DNA of 64,000 nucleotides from NCBI RefSeq assembly GCF_003634585.1, contig NZ_RBLG01000001.1:1054001-1118000 (forward strand), in the 5' to 3' direction. Numbering within the stretch: position 1 is the stretch's first letter; each line of letters begins with the position of its first letter. A program made the translations under genes and the position numbers. The notes beneath the pieces were generated by a model, which worked only from the letters and a program-made list of their open reading frames with translations, was not told where the DNA came from and made no database searches. This stretch comes from Gillisia mitskevichiae (GTDB taxonomy: Bacteria; Bacteroidota; Bacteroidia; Flavobacteriales; Flavobacteriaceae). Below are positions 55,928-64,000 of the stretch, piece by piece.

Positions 55928-56284
55928 GTCGGTTCCATTTTCCCTGTTTTCGATGCTATTTTAATAAATTATAGTCATTTTTTTTGCTAATTAATTATTA
56001 TCAGCCTATAATTTTTAGAGTTACGTAATTAATCCTACTTCTTACTATCAAATTATCAAATTGAAGCAGCTCTCATGTGTATCAATTTTGAATAAAGTGC
56101 GTAACATTTTTAGAGTCTAATTTTTTGATGTGTTATAACCTAAGTTTTAAAACCCTGTAAATCAGCGGTTTGAAATATTATTAACACTGCCTTAACAATT
56201 CTATAATCTTTTGTTATAATTCTAAAGTAGCGCATAAGTCTATAGAGGTAAATTATAAATGGATTAAACTAGAAACATTTACAC
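55928..56284. other. Intergenic region holding the presumed fructan operon promoter
   Basis: 357 bp between the regulator and the four-gene operon, with no gene. It must contain the activator site and promoter; no clear consensus -33/-7 pair was found, as expected for an activator-dependent promoter. Confidence 0.45.
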
Positions 56285-57601
56285 ATGAATAAAAAAATAC
56301 TAATATGGGCCATTACTGCGGCACTCGCTGGCTTCTTATTTGGATTTGATACAGTAGTGATATCAGGAGCAGAAAAGGATCTTCAATTACTTTGGGGATC
56401 GTCAGATATGTTCCATGGGATTGTAGTTATAGGAATGGCATTATGGGGAACGGTAATAGGAGCCTTTTTTGGTGGAATACCAACTAATAGGATCGGTCGT
56501 AAGAACACCTTGTTCTGGATCGGGGTTTTATATACTATTTCTGCTATAGGATCTGCTCTTTCTAATGATCCTATAACGTTTGCGATATTTAGATTTATTG
56601 GAGGTTTAGGGGTTGGGGCGTCTACAATTGCTGCACCAGCATATATTTCAGAAATAGCTCCAGCTAAAGACCGAGGCAAGTTGGTTGGCCTATATCAATT
56701 CAACATTGTTTTTGGAATTCTTGTCGCATTTCTATCCAATTACCTTTTAAATAATATAGGAGACAATGCCTGGAGATGGATGGTAGGTGTAGAAGCTATT
56801 CCAGCTGCTATCTATACCATTTTTGTTTTAACAGTTCCCAAAAGTCCAAGATGGTTATTAACTAAGTTTAGAAATAGCGATGCTAGAACTGTCCTTCAAA
56901 CAATCAATCCTGGTCAAGATCCAGAAGAGCTTATGCTTGAGATAAAACATGAGATGGAAAATGTGGTTCCTAATGAAAATATTTTTTTAAAGAAATATAG
57001 GTATCCCTTACTACTTGCATTTCTAATAGCCTTTTTCAATCAATTATCAGGAATCAATGCATTGCTTTACTATGCGCCTAGAATTTTAGCCGAAGCTGGC
57101 CTTGCGGAAAGTACAGCGCTCTTAAGTAGTATAGGAGTTGGTGTTACCAACTTGCTCTTCACTTTATTAGGAATTTTTTTAATAGATAGATTAGGAAGAA
57201 AACAACTTATGTATATATGTTCCTTTGGCTATATAATCTCCCTTTCATTGGTTTCAGCATCCTTCTTTTTGAATTGGGAAGGAAGCTCCATGCCTATATT
57301 TTTATTCATGTTCATTGCATCTCATGCCATAGGACAGGGAACAGTAATTTGGGTGTTTATTTCTGAAATATTTCCAAATCATTTAAGAGGCTCCGGCCAA
57401 TCCTTTGGTAGTTCTGTACACTGGATTTTAGCAGCAATTATACCCTCTTTAGTTCCGGTACTATTTTCTACAATTGGTGCAGGGATGGTCTTTTTAATCT
57501 TTGCTGTAATGATGGGATTACAACTGCTATTTGTCATTTTTATAATGCCCGAAACGAAAGGAGTGACCTTAGAGGAATTGAGTAAAAAACTAATTAAGTA
57601 A
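56285..57601 (+). CDS. Sugar porter family MFS transporter (probable fructose importer)
   Basis: The 438-residue protein has 12 membrane spans and the sugar porter signatures: GFDTVVISGA in helix one, NRIGRKNTLF, PAYISEIAPAKDRGKLVG, VPKSPRWLL, and the PETKG end. It would carry free fructose (or another monosaccharide) across the inner membrane after hydrolysis by the GH32 enzyme. It is first of a tight operon; the GH32 gene starts 10 bases after its stop. Confidence 0.92.
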   Translation: MNKKILIWAITAALAGFLFGFDTVVISGAEKDLQLLWGSSDMFHGIVVIGMALWGTVIGAFFGGIPTNRIGRKNTLFWIGVLYTISAIGSALSNDPITFAIFRFIGGLGVGASTIAAPAYISEIAPAKDRGKLVGLYQFNIVFGILVAFLSNYLLNNIGDNAWRWMVGVEAIPAAIYTIFVLTVPKSPRWLLTKFRNSDARTVLQTINPGQDPEELMLEIKHEMENVVPNENIFLKKYRYPLLLAFLIAFFNQLSGINALLYYAPRILAEAGLAESTALLSSIGVGVTNLLFTLLGIFLIDRLGRKQLMYICSFGYIISLSLVSASFFLNWEGSSMPIFLFMFIASHAIGQGTVIWVFISEIFPNHLRGSGQSFGSSVHWILAAIIPSLVPVLFSTIGAGMVFLIFAVMMGLQLLFVIFIMPETKGVTLEELSKKLIK

Positions 57602-57611
57602 GATATACAAT

Positions 57612-59219
57612 ATGAAAAGTTTTAAAGAAGTAAATCTAGTTTTAATGTTGTTGGTTCTATCCTTCGTAATTGGATGCAAAGGTGAAAAACAAAACGAGCC
57701 AGAAAAGGAAGAATCAGTAAAAGTGTCTTATTCTGAAGAGGAACTTTACCGACCTAACTTTCACTTTACACCTAAGAAAGCGTGGATGAATGATCCTAAT
57801 GGTATGTTTTATTATAATGGATATTACCACTTATACTATCAATATCATCCAGAAAGTAATGTTTGGGGGCCTATGCACTGGGGACATGCTATAAGTACAG
57901 ATATGATTTCTTGGATCGAGCAGCCTATAGCACTTTATCCAGATGAGTTAGGAACTATTTTTTCTGGAAGTGCGGTGGTGGATATAGGTAACACTTCTGG
58001 CTTTGGAGAAGTAAGTAACGCTGCACCTATAGTTGCCATATATACCAACTCGAAACAATTAGAAGGTGATGATAATTGGAAACAAACCCAAAGCATTGCT
58101 TATAGTAATGACGAAGGGAAAACCTTTACAAAATTTGAGAATAATCCCGTAATAGATAATGATAAAATAAAAGATTTCAGAGACCCTAAAGTTTCTTGGG
58201 ATGAAGAAAGGAATAAATGGGTAATGGTTCTCGCAGCGGGAGATAAGATAATGTTTTATGATTCTAAAGACTTAAAAAAATGGAATTTACTATCAGAGTT
58301 TGGTCAAGGAATTGGCGGGCATGGTGGAGTTTGGGAATGTCCAGATTTATTTAAACTACCAGTATTGGGAACAGATGAGTCTAAATGGGTGCTTTTTGTA
58401 AGTATTAATCCTGGAGGCCCAAATGGTGGTAGTGCAACCCAATATTTTATTGGAGATTTTGATGGTACCACCTTTACTATGGACAAGGAATTTGAATCTT
58501 CCCTAAGTAAAGAACATAATTACTGGATAGATTTTGGAAGAGATAATTATGCAGGAGTTACCTGGTCTAATGCTACTAGAAAAGACGGGAGTAAACTTAT
58601 GCTTGGTTGGATGTCTAATTGGTTTTACGCTCAAAAAGTACCAACTGAAGCTTGGAGAAGTGCAATGACTATAGCTAGGGAAGTACAACTACAAAAAAAT
58701 GAAAACGGATATAGGTTATTGATGAATCCTGTAAAAGAACTTTCAAACTATAGAAGTATAAAATATAAAAAAGAAAATATTGAAGTTAATACTGACACTA
58801 AACTAATAGATTCTAACGCAATCGATTTAGCTAGAGCTGAAATTAAATTTAATATTTCAAATCTAAATGAAGAAGGTTTCACCTTTAGTCTTACCAATAA
58901 AAAGGGTGATTCCTTAGCATTTGGATTCAATCACAACGATAAAAACTTTTTTGTAGATAGAAGGAAATCTGGAAAAATAGATTTTGAAGAAAGGTTTGCA
59001 GATCGTATATCTACAGCTAAACGAACCTCTCTTAATAAAGACTTATCAGGAACTATAATTATTGATAAGACATCTCTAGAAATATTCTTTGATAATGGTG
59101 AAACTGTAATGACCGAAATATTTTTCCCTAATGCACCATTTGAAAAATTAAGTATAAAACCTGAGGTCAAGGAATTTACTCTCAGCAAAATTGAAATTAA
59201 CGAACTAAACTTTAACTAA
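57612..59219 (+). CDS. Glycoside hydrolase family 32 lipoprotein (fructanase)
   Basis: The 535-residue enzyme cleaves beta-fructosidic bonds (levan, inulin or sucrose). The lipobox Cys22 (FVIGCKGEK) makes it a lipoprotein, probably on the outer membrane. The three GH32 motifs are complete: nucleophile Asp61 in WMNDPNG, Asp191 in FRDPKVSW, acid/base Glu242 in WECPDL. A beta-sandwich domain (about 380-535) follows the five-bladed propeller. Linkage preference is not visible. Two genes of uptake flank it in the same operon. Confidence 0.95.
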   Translation: MKSFKEVNLVLMLLVLSFVIGCKGEKQNEPEKEESVKVSYSEEELYRPNFHFTPKKAWMNDPNGMFYYNGYYHLYYQYHPESNVWGPMHWGHAISTDMISWIEQPIALYPDELGTIFSGSAVVDIGNTSGFGEVSNAAPIVAIYTNSKQLEGDDNWKQTQSIAYSNDEGKTFTKFENNPVIDNDKIKDFRDPKVSWDEERNKWVMVLAAGDKIMFYDSKDLKKWNLLSEFGQGIGGHGGVWECPDLFKLPVLGTDESKWVLFVSINPGGPNGGSATQYFIGDFDGTTFTMDKEFESSLSKEHNYWIDFGRDNYAGVTWSNATRKDGSKLMLGWMSNWFYAQKVPTEAWRSAMTIAREVQLQKNENGYRLLMNPVKELSNYRSIKYKKENIEVNTDTKLIDSNAIDLARAEIKFNISNLNEEGFTFSLTNKKGDSLAFGFNHNDKNFFVDRRKSGKIDFEERFADRISTAKRTSLNKDLSGTIIIDKTSLEIFFDNGETVMTEIFFPNAPFEKLSIKPEVKEFTLSKIEINELNFN

Positions 59220-59230
59220 CTATACAAATT

Positions 59231-62200
59231 ATGAAATTGAGCCAACTATTTTTTTTGCCCGTATTTGCTTTAATTAGCTTTTGGGCAGAAGCACAGGTTA
59301 AAGGTACTGTGACCTCACAGGAGGATGGTATGCCTTTAACCGGTGTATCCGTATTTGTATCTGGTGCAGCAACTCAAGGTGCCGCTTCAGATTTTGATGG
59401 AAATTATGTATTGAACGAGGTAGATCCAAATGCTACACTAATTTTTAGCTATGTAGGATATAAATCTCAAGAAGTACAAATTAATGGGCGTTCTATAGTA
59501 GACGTTGTAATGGAAGTGGATGCCGCTTCTCTTGAAGAAATTATTGTAACTGGATATTCCAGAGAAAGAAAGGTGGATGTAACAGGAGCGATTACTGTGG
59601 TAGATCTGGCACCAATTGAAGGTGCCAGCATGAGTTCTGGTAGTGCTGTTCAAGGATTACAAGGGCGTGTTCCTGGTGTGTTTATAGAAAAATCCGGGGA
59701 TCCAACAGGATCTGGTAGTAGAGTCTTAATTCGTGGTGCTACTACCTTAGGAAATAATGATCCGTTATATGTTATAGATGGTGTTCCTACTGTAAGACAA
59801 GAAGTTTTTTCAAGTATAAATCCAAGTACAATAGAATCTGTCCAGGTGCTTAAAGATGCCTCCGCTTCTTCACTTTATGGAGCTCGTGCTGGGAATGGAG
59901 TAATTATAGTTACCACCAAAAACAGAGCAAGAGCTTTAGGTGGAGAAAAATTTCAAATCAGCATAAATTCAAACATTTCTGTTCTTTCTGAAAAAAAACA
60001 ACGCTATGATATGCTTAATGCAGTTCAAAGAGGAGAGGCATTATGGCAAGCATCGGTAAATGACGGTGCAGATCCAAATGGAGGTTATGGTGAAATTTAT
60101 GACTTCGATTGGAATGGAGATTTTAATAATCCCATATTAAATAGTGTAACTGTGCAACCTTTTGTTGGAGGAGATCCTAATGTTCCTGCCGGAGATACAG
60201 ATTGGCAAGATGAAACTTATGAAACTGGTTATGTTTATAACAATGAAATCTCAGTTTCTGGAGGTACAGATAACTCTTTTCACCTAATTAACTTAGGTCA
60301 TTTAAGAAATACAGGGATTTTAAAAAACACGGGTTACGAAAGAATTTCTGCGAAGTTGAACTCCAATTTTAATCTATTTGATAATAGATTAAGAGTAGGG
60401 GTGAATACACAAATGTATACATCCGATGAAACTTTGGCTTCTCCTGATGTTGGTAGTGCACCAACCCCTGGTTTAGCAATCTCTTTAGCTCCTACCTTAC
60501 CGGTTTATGATGCTAATGGAGACTTTGCAGGTCCTTTAGGTGCTGGATATTCAGATAGAAATAACCCTGTATTAATTCAATATATAAATCGTTGGGATAA
60601 TACAGATAGAACCACTGTTTTTGGTAACGTGTGGGGAGAATTTGATATTATAGAAAATCTAACTTTTAGAACTAGCTTAGGTCTGGATTTTAGCGATTTC
60701 AAAAGAAAGGATATAGACACCAGAGTTAATAATGGGTTTATAACTAGAGCTAACAATAGGCTTATCCAAAACACAAATAAGTTCACCAGTTTAATATTCA
60801 CAAATACTTTAAACTATCAGTTGGAGCTTGATGATAAACATAAAATCGGTGTTTTATTAGGTACCGAGGCCATTAAAGATGATTATGAAAGTGTGAATGC
60901 ACAGGCAGATGGTTTTGCGGTGGAAACAGAAGATTTCTTTCAGTTGGATGCTGCAACTGGAGCTAAGACCAATACAGGTTCTTCTACAGGAAGCCGATTA
61001 TTATCTCAATTTGCAAAAGTGAATTATGGCTATGAAAACAAATATTTAGCCTCTTTCACTCTACGTCGTGATGGATCTTCAAGATTTGGTCCAGAGAATA
61101 GATATGGTGTATTTCCAGCTGCAACTGTAGGTTGGAGAATTAGCAATGAAGAATTTTGGAAGGATAATGATGTTGTAAATTCTTTAAAATTTAGAGCGGG
61201 TTATGGAGAAGTTGGTAATCAATCTATTGGAGATGTAGCCCGTTTTGGTTTGTTTGAATCCAGATATGGACAAAACCAATTACAAGCAACAGGAGATACT
61301 TTCTTTTTCAATACCTTTTATAATGTTGGAACTGCTTATGATCTAAATGGTGTAAATACAGGTAATTTACCTTCTGGATTTGTATCTATTCAAGCTGCGA
61401 ATTCGGGATTAAAATGGGAAACTACAAAAGAAATTAATCTTGGTTTAGATTTCACCTTATTTAATAACGCCTTGGTTGGGTCTTTTGATTATTTCACAAG
61501 AGAAACCTCAGATATATTAACTGTTCCACCAATAGCATCGGCAATTGGTGAAGGCCAACTGCGTACTTTAAATGGGGCAACTACCGAAACAAGAGGATGG
61601 GAATTAGCATTGAATTATTCTAAAACCTTAAGTGAAGATTTTTCTTTTACAGTAGCAACAACTTTTGGTTCCTTTAAAGATGAGATCACCGAGTTGCCAG
61701 ATGAAGTTGTTTCTGCTTTCCCTGGAACCATTGAAAATTCAATTATTGGTCATTCTCAGTTCTCCATTTTTGGGTACAGAACAGCAGGATTATTTCAAAG
61801 TCAAGCCGACATAGATTCGAGCCCTACACAAGTAGCGGCTAGACCAGGCGGATTAAAATTCCAGGATTTAGACGGTAATGGAAGTATAGGTCCAGAAGAC
61901 CGAGATTTTATTGGGACTACCTTGCCAGATTTAGAATATGGGGTGAGGATTGATCTGGCCTACAAAAACTTTGATCTGTCAATGTTTGGCTCTGGTGTTG
62001 CGGGAAGGATAGGACAAGATCCTTATATCTTTTGGAATAATTTTGTGCAAGGAAGAGAAAATGCCGGGTTAGGTGTTTTAAATGCATGGACACCAGATAA
62101 TACAGGATCAAATATTCCATCTGCTTCCCTTGCATTTAATGATTTAAGAACTTCAGATTATTTATATAGAAAAAACTCTTATTTCAAATTAAGAAATCTT

Positions 62201-62395
62201 CAATTTGGTTATTCCCTTCCAGAAGAGCTAGTAAATCAATGGGCAGGAATGTCAAGCCTTAGAGTTTATTTTCAAGGAGAGAACTTGTTTTGGTTTACTC
62301 CAAATGACTACATAGGTTCAGATCCGGAACGTACAGATGTGAACAGGATCCCTGTACCAACAGTGCTTTCATTAGGACTAAACATTAACTTTTAA
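59231..62395 (+). CDS. SusC-type TonB-dependent outer-membrane transporter
   Basis: The 1054-residue protein imports oligosaccharides (here probably fructo-oligosaccharides) through the outer membrane, with SusD as lid. The signal peptide (residues 1-21) is followed by a carboxypeptidase-like beta domain (about 22-105, VKGTVTSQEDGMPLTGVSV), the plug with GRVPGVFIEKSGDPTGSGSR and DPLYVIDGVP, the SusC signature YGARAGNGVIIVTTK, and the beta-barrel. The end RIPVPTVLSLGLNINF is the normal terminal strand. It starts 11 bases after the GH32 gene. Confidence 0.95.
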   Translation: MKLSQLFFLPVFALISFWAEAQVKGTVTSQEDGMPLTGVSVFVSGAATQGAASDFDGNYVLNEVDPNATLIFSYVGYKSQEVQINGRSIVDVVMEVDAASLEEIIVTGYSRERKVDVTGAITVVDLAPIEGASMSSGSAVQGLQGRVPGVFIEKSGDPTGSGSRVLIRGATTLGNNDPLYVIDGVPTVRQEVFSSINPSTIESVQVLKDASASSLYGARAGNGVIIVTTKNRARALGGEKFQISINSNISVLSEKKQRYDMLNAVQRGEALWQASVNDGADPNGGYGEIYDFDWNGDFNNPILNSVTVQPFVGGDPNVPAGDTDWQDETYETGYVYNNEISVSGGTDNSFHLINLGHLRNTGILKNTGYERISAKLNSNFNLFDNRLRVGVNTQMYTSDETLASPDVGSAPTPGLAISLAPTLPVYDANGDFAGPLGAGYSDRNNPVLIQYINRWDNTDRTTVFGNVWGEFDIIENLTFRTSLGLDFSDFKRKDIDTRVNNGFITRANNRLIQNTNKFTSLIFTNTLNYQLELDDKHKIGVLLGTEAIKDDYESVNAQADGFAVETEDFFQLDAATGAKTNTGSSTGSRLLSQFAKVNYGYENKYLASFTLRRDGSSRFGPENRYGVFPAATVGWRISNEEFWKDNDVVNSLKFRAGYGEVGNQSIGDVARFGLFESRYGQNQLQATGDTFFFNTFYNVGTAYDLNGVNTGNLPSGFVSIQAANSGLKWETTKEINLGLDFTLFNNALVGSFDYFTRETSDILTVPPIASAIGEGQLRTLNGATTETRGWELALNYSKTLSEDFSFTVATTFGSFKDEITELPDEVVSAFPGTIENSIIGHSQFSIFGYRTAGLFQSQADIDSSPTQVAARPGGLKFQDLDGNGSIGPEDRDFIGTTLPDLEYGVRIDLAYKNFDLSMFGSGVAGRIGQDPYIFWNNFVQGRENAGLGVLNAWTPDNTGSNIPSASLAFNDLRTSDYLYRKNSYFKLRNLQFGYSLPEELVNQWAGMSSLRVYFQGENLFWFTPNDYIGSDPERTDVNRIPVPTVLSLGLNINF

Positions 62396-62397
62396 AA

Positions 62398-64000
62398 ATG
62401 GCAAACATGAAAAATATAAAATTATTAGTAATAGGGATTATGGCGACATTTTTATTGGTTGCATGTTCCAATGACTTTTTAGAATACGAGCCAGAAGGCG
62501 TGTTATCTAGCGAAAATGTAGCAACAGCAGAAAATGCAGAAGCCTTAGTGGTTGCTGCTTATGCTGGAATAGCTAATGATGATATGGTTGGACCATTAAC
62601 CAGCATGTGGGTTTATGGGAGTGTCCGGTCTGATGATGCCTATAAAGGCGGCGGAGGTCGTGGTGATGTGGATGTAGTAGACAGGTATGAGCAATACAAT
62701 TTAACCATTGCCGATGATCCTCTAGATTGGATGGCACCAAGGACCTGGACTAATTACTATGCAGCTATTTCCAGAGCAAATTTTGCTTTAGATGTTATTA
62801 ATCAGATTCCTGATGCAGATTATGCAGATAAAACAGTGAGACAAGCAGAACTGAGGTTTTTAAGAGCCCATTCTCATTTTGTGTTAAAGTTGTTGTTTAA
62901 GAAGATACCTTATATCACAGAAGGTTTATCACAGGATGAAATTTTAGAGGTTTCAAATGTTATAGATAATGATGTTCTATGGGATAAAATCGCAGACGAT
63001 TTCTTATTTGCATATAATAATTTGCCGCAAGCACAAGATCAGGTAGGAAGAGCAGATAAAAATGCGGCAGCGGCATACTTGGCCAAATTACGCTTGTACC
63101 AAGCATACGAACAAAATGATACACATCAAGTAACCAATATTAATATGTCTCGTTTGCAGGAAGTGGTAGATTACGCAAATGAAGTTTCTGGGGCACTAGA
63201 ATCAGATTACGGGAATAATTACCTAAATGGTTTTGATAATGGTCCGGAATCTATTTGGGCAGCCCAGTTTTCCATTAATGATGGGACCACAGTTGGTAGG
63301 GTGAGTTTTGTGACTGGATTAAATTCCCCACATGGAACCCCTTTGTATGGATGCTGCGGATTTCACTTGGCTAGTCAGAACATGGTGAATGCTTTTAAAA
63401 CCAATAGTGATGGTTTACCGTTTTTAGACACTTTTAATGATAGCAATATATTTAATACGGTAAATGAGGATGGTGAAACGCCACTATCTGCGGGGATCAC
63501 TTTAGATCCTAGAATAGATCATACGGTTGGAATTCCTGGTCGTCCATTTAAATACCGTAATACTGTTTCCACTCCTGGCGACATGATCTATAAGTTTAGT
63601 TGGGCAAGAGATCCGGGTGTTTATGGCTATTTTGGAAACATGAAAGAGCAGCAAGCACCAGATTGTTCCTGTTATGTAAAAGAAGGACCATTTGTAGGAA
63701 CTTCTAAAAATATAGAATTTATTAGATATGCCGATGTGCTTTTATTTAAAGCAGAGGCTTTAATTCAAATGGGACAAGTAGATCAAGGCTTAGATATTAT
63801 TAATCAAATTAGAGCTCGTGCTGCAGCAAGTACTCAAAGACAGCTAGATGCAGGAGCTACAGATCTTTATAAAATGGGAATGTATTCCTTAGGAATGACG
63901 CAGCCGGAAGCTTTTAAAGCTTTAATGTTTGAAAGACGTTTAGAGTTTGGAATGGAAGGGCCTAGATTTTTCGATCTAGTTAGATGGGGAATGGCAGAGC
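62398..64000 (+). CDS. SusD-type glycan-binding outer-membrane lipoprotein (3' partial)
   Basis: The frame is open to the end of the window, 534 codons. It begins two bases after susC. An alternative ATG at 62407 gives a tighter signal peptide (MKNIKLLVIGIMATFLLVAC), either way with the lipobox Cys23 in this numbering. The mature start SNDFLEYEPEGVLS and TPR-like helices (NYYAAISRANFALDVINQIP; RQAELRFLRAHSHFVL) are SusD features, and EFIRYADVLLFKAEALIQMG and ERRLEFGMEGPRFFDLVRWG are the conserved C-terminal blocks. The last residues lie beyond the window. Confidence 0.94.
   Translation, partial: MANMKNIKLLVIGIMATFLLVACSNDFLEYEPEGVLSSENVATAENAEALVVAAYAGIANDDMVGPLTSMWVYGSVRSDDAYKGGGGRGDVDVVDRYEQYNLTIADDPLDWMAPRTWTNYYAAISRANFALDVINQIPDADYADKTVRQAELRFLRAHSHFVLKLLFKKIPYITEGLSQDEILEVSNVIDNDVLWDKIADDFLFAYNNLPQAQDQVGRADKNAAAAYLAKLRLYQAYEQNDTHQVTNINMSRLQEVVDYANEVSGALESDYGNNYLNGFDNGPESIWAAQFSINDGTTVGRVSFVTGLNSPHGTPLYGCCGFHLASQNMVNAFKTNSDGLPFLDTFNDSNIFNTVNEDGETPLSAGITLDPRIDHTVGIPGRPFKYRNTVSTPGDMIYKFSWARDPGVYGYFGNMKEQQAPDCSCYVKEGPFVGTSKNIEFIRYADVLLFKAEALIQMGQVDQGLDIINQIRARAAASTQRQLDAGATDLYKMGMYSLGMTQPEAFKALMFERRLEFGMEGPRFFDLVRWGMAE

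Overview
The window comes from a Bacteroidota chromosome, most likely a (probably marine) Flavobacteriaceae. The evidence is the gliding motility operon gldKLMN, a SusC/SusD-type fructan locus with a one-protein hybrid two-component regulator, AT-rich DNA, promoters of the Bacteroidota type (TTTG-N19-TAnnTTTG, clearest before the initiator tRNA) and an almost complete lack of strong Shine-Dalgarno sequences. Genus cannot be decided from sequence reading alone.

Layout. (1) 1-27441 is core chromosome: clpP (5' end cut by the window) and clpX; groES-groEL on the minus strand; a minus-strand group secG / TPR protein / lptE / sigma-54-type activator, with miaB upstream; topA and a degenerate arginase-fold protein; gldK-gldL-gldM-gldN; an FAD oxidoreductase convergent with a DUF983 protein; an ABC-F ATPase; a tripartite RND efflux operon (adaptor, pump, TolC); then two small proteins. 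(2) 27852-27924 is initiator tRNA-fMet, and its 3' end is the integration site of a mobile element of about 22.6 kb (27882-50491), bounded by a 46-bp direct repeat. (3) The element carries a CusB/CusA-type metal efflux system in which the pump is fused to its own TolC-like outer-membrane factor, a PII-like protein, two Fur paralogues, a P1B-4-type metal ATPase, two SpoIIAA-like proteins, an amino acid permease, an arsenic cassette (arsR-arsC-acr3) on the opposite strand, then a replication/mobilization module (primase-helicase, toprim primase, MobC-like protein, relaxase, membrane protein) and a tyrosine recombinase next to attR. It has no recognisable type IV secretion genes, so it looks like an integrative and mobilizable element rather than a self-transmissible one. 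(4) 50492-64000 is chromosome again: a sodium/alanine-type symporter with an unusual extracytoplasmic N-terminal extension, then a fructan utilization locus: hybrid two-component sensor with a sugar-binding periplasmic domain, sugar-porter MFS, lipoprotein GH32, SusC, and SusD (3' end cut by the window).

How it fits together. The element brings metal and arsenic resistance, regulates it with several metal-binding regulators, and moves by site-specific recombination at tRNA-fMet; it even supplies a replacement terminator for the tRNA. Non-coding DNA in it is structured: an iteron-like array of eight TGATGACA octamers between the two replication genes, a long hairpin before mobC whose palindrome recurs after the mob operon, a nested inverted repeat before the integrase, and a tandem 11-bp repeat inside both ends (candidate integrase arm sites). 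These unexplained cis elements are the best leads in the window. All family assignments are from reading the translated sequence; no database search was run.
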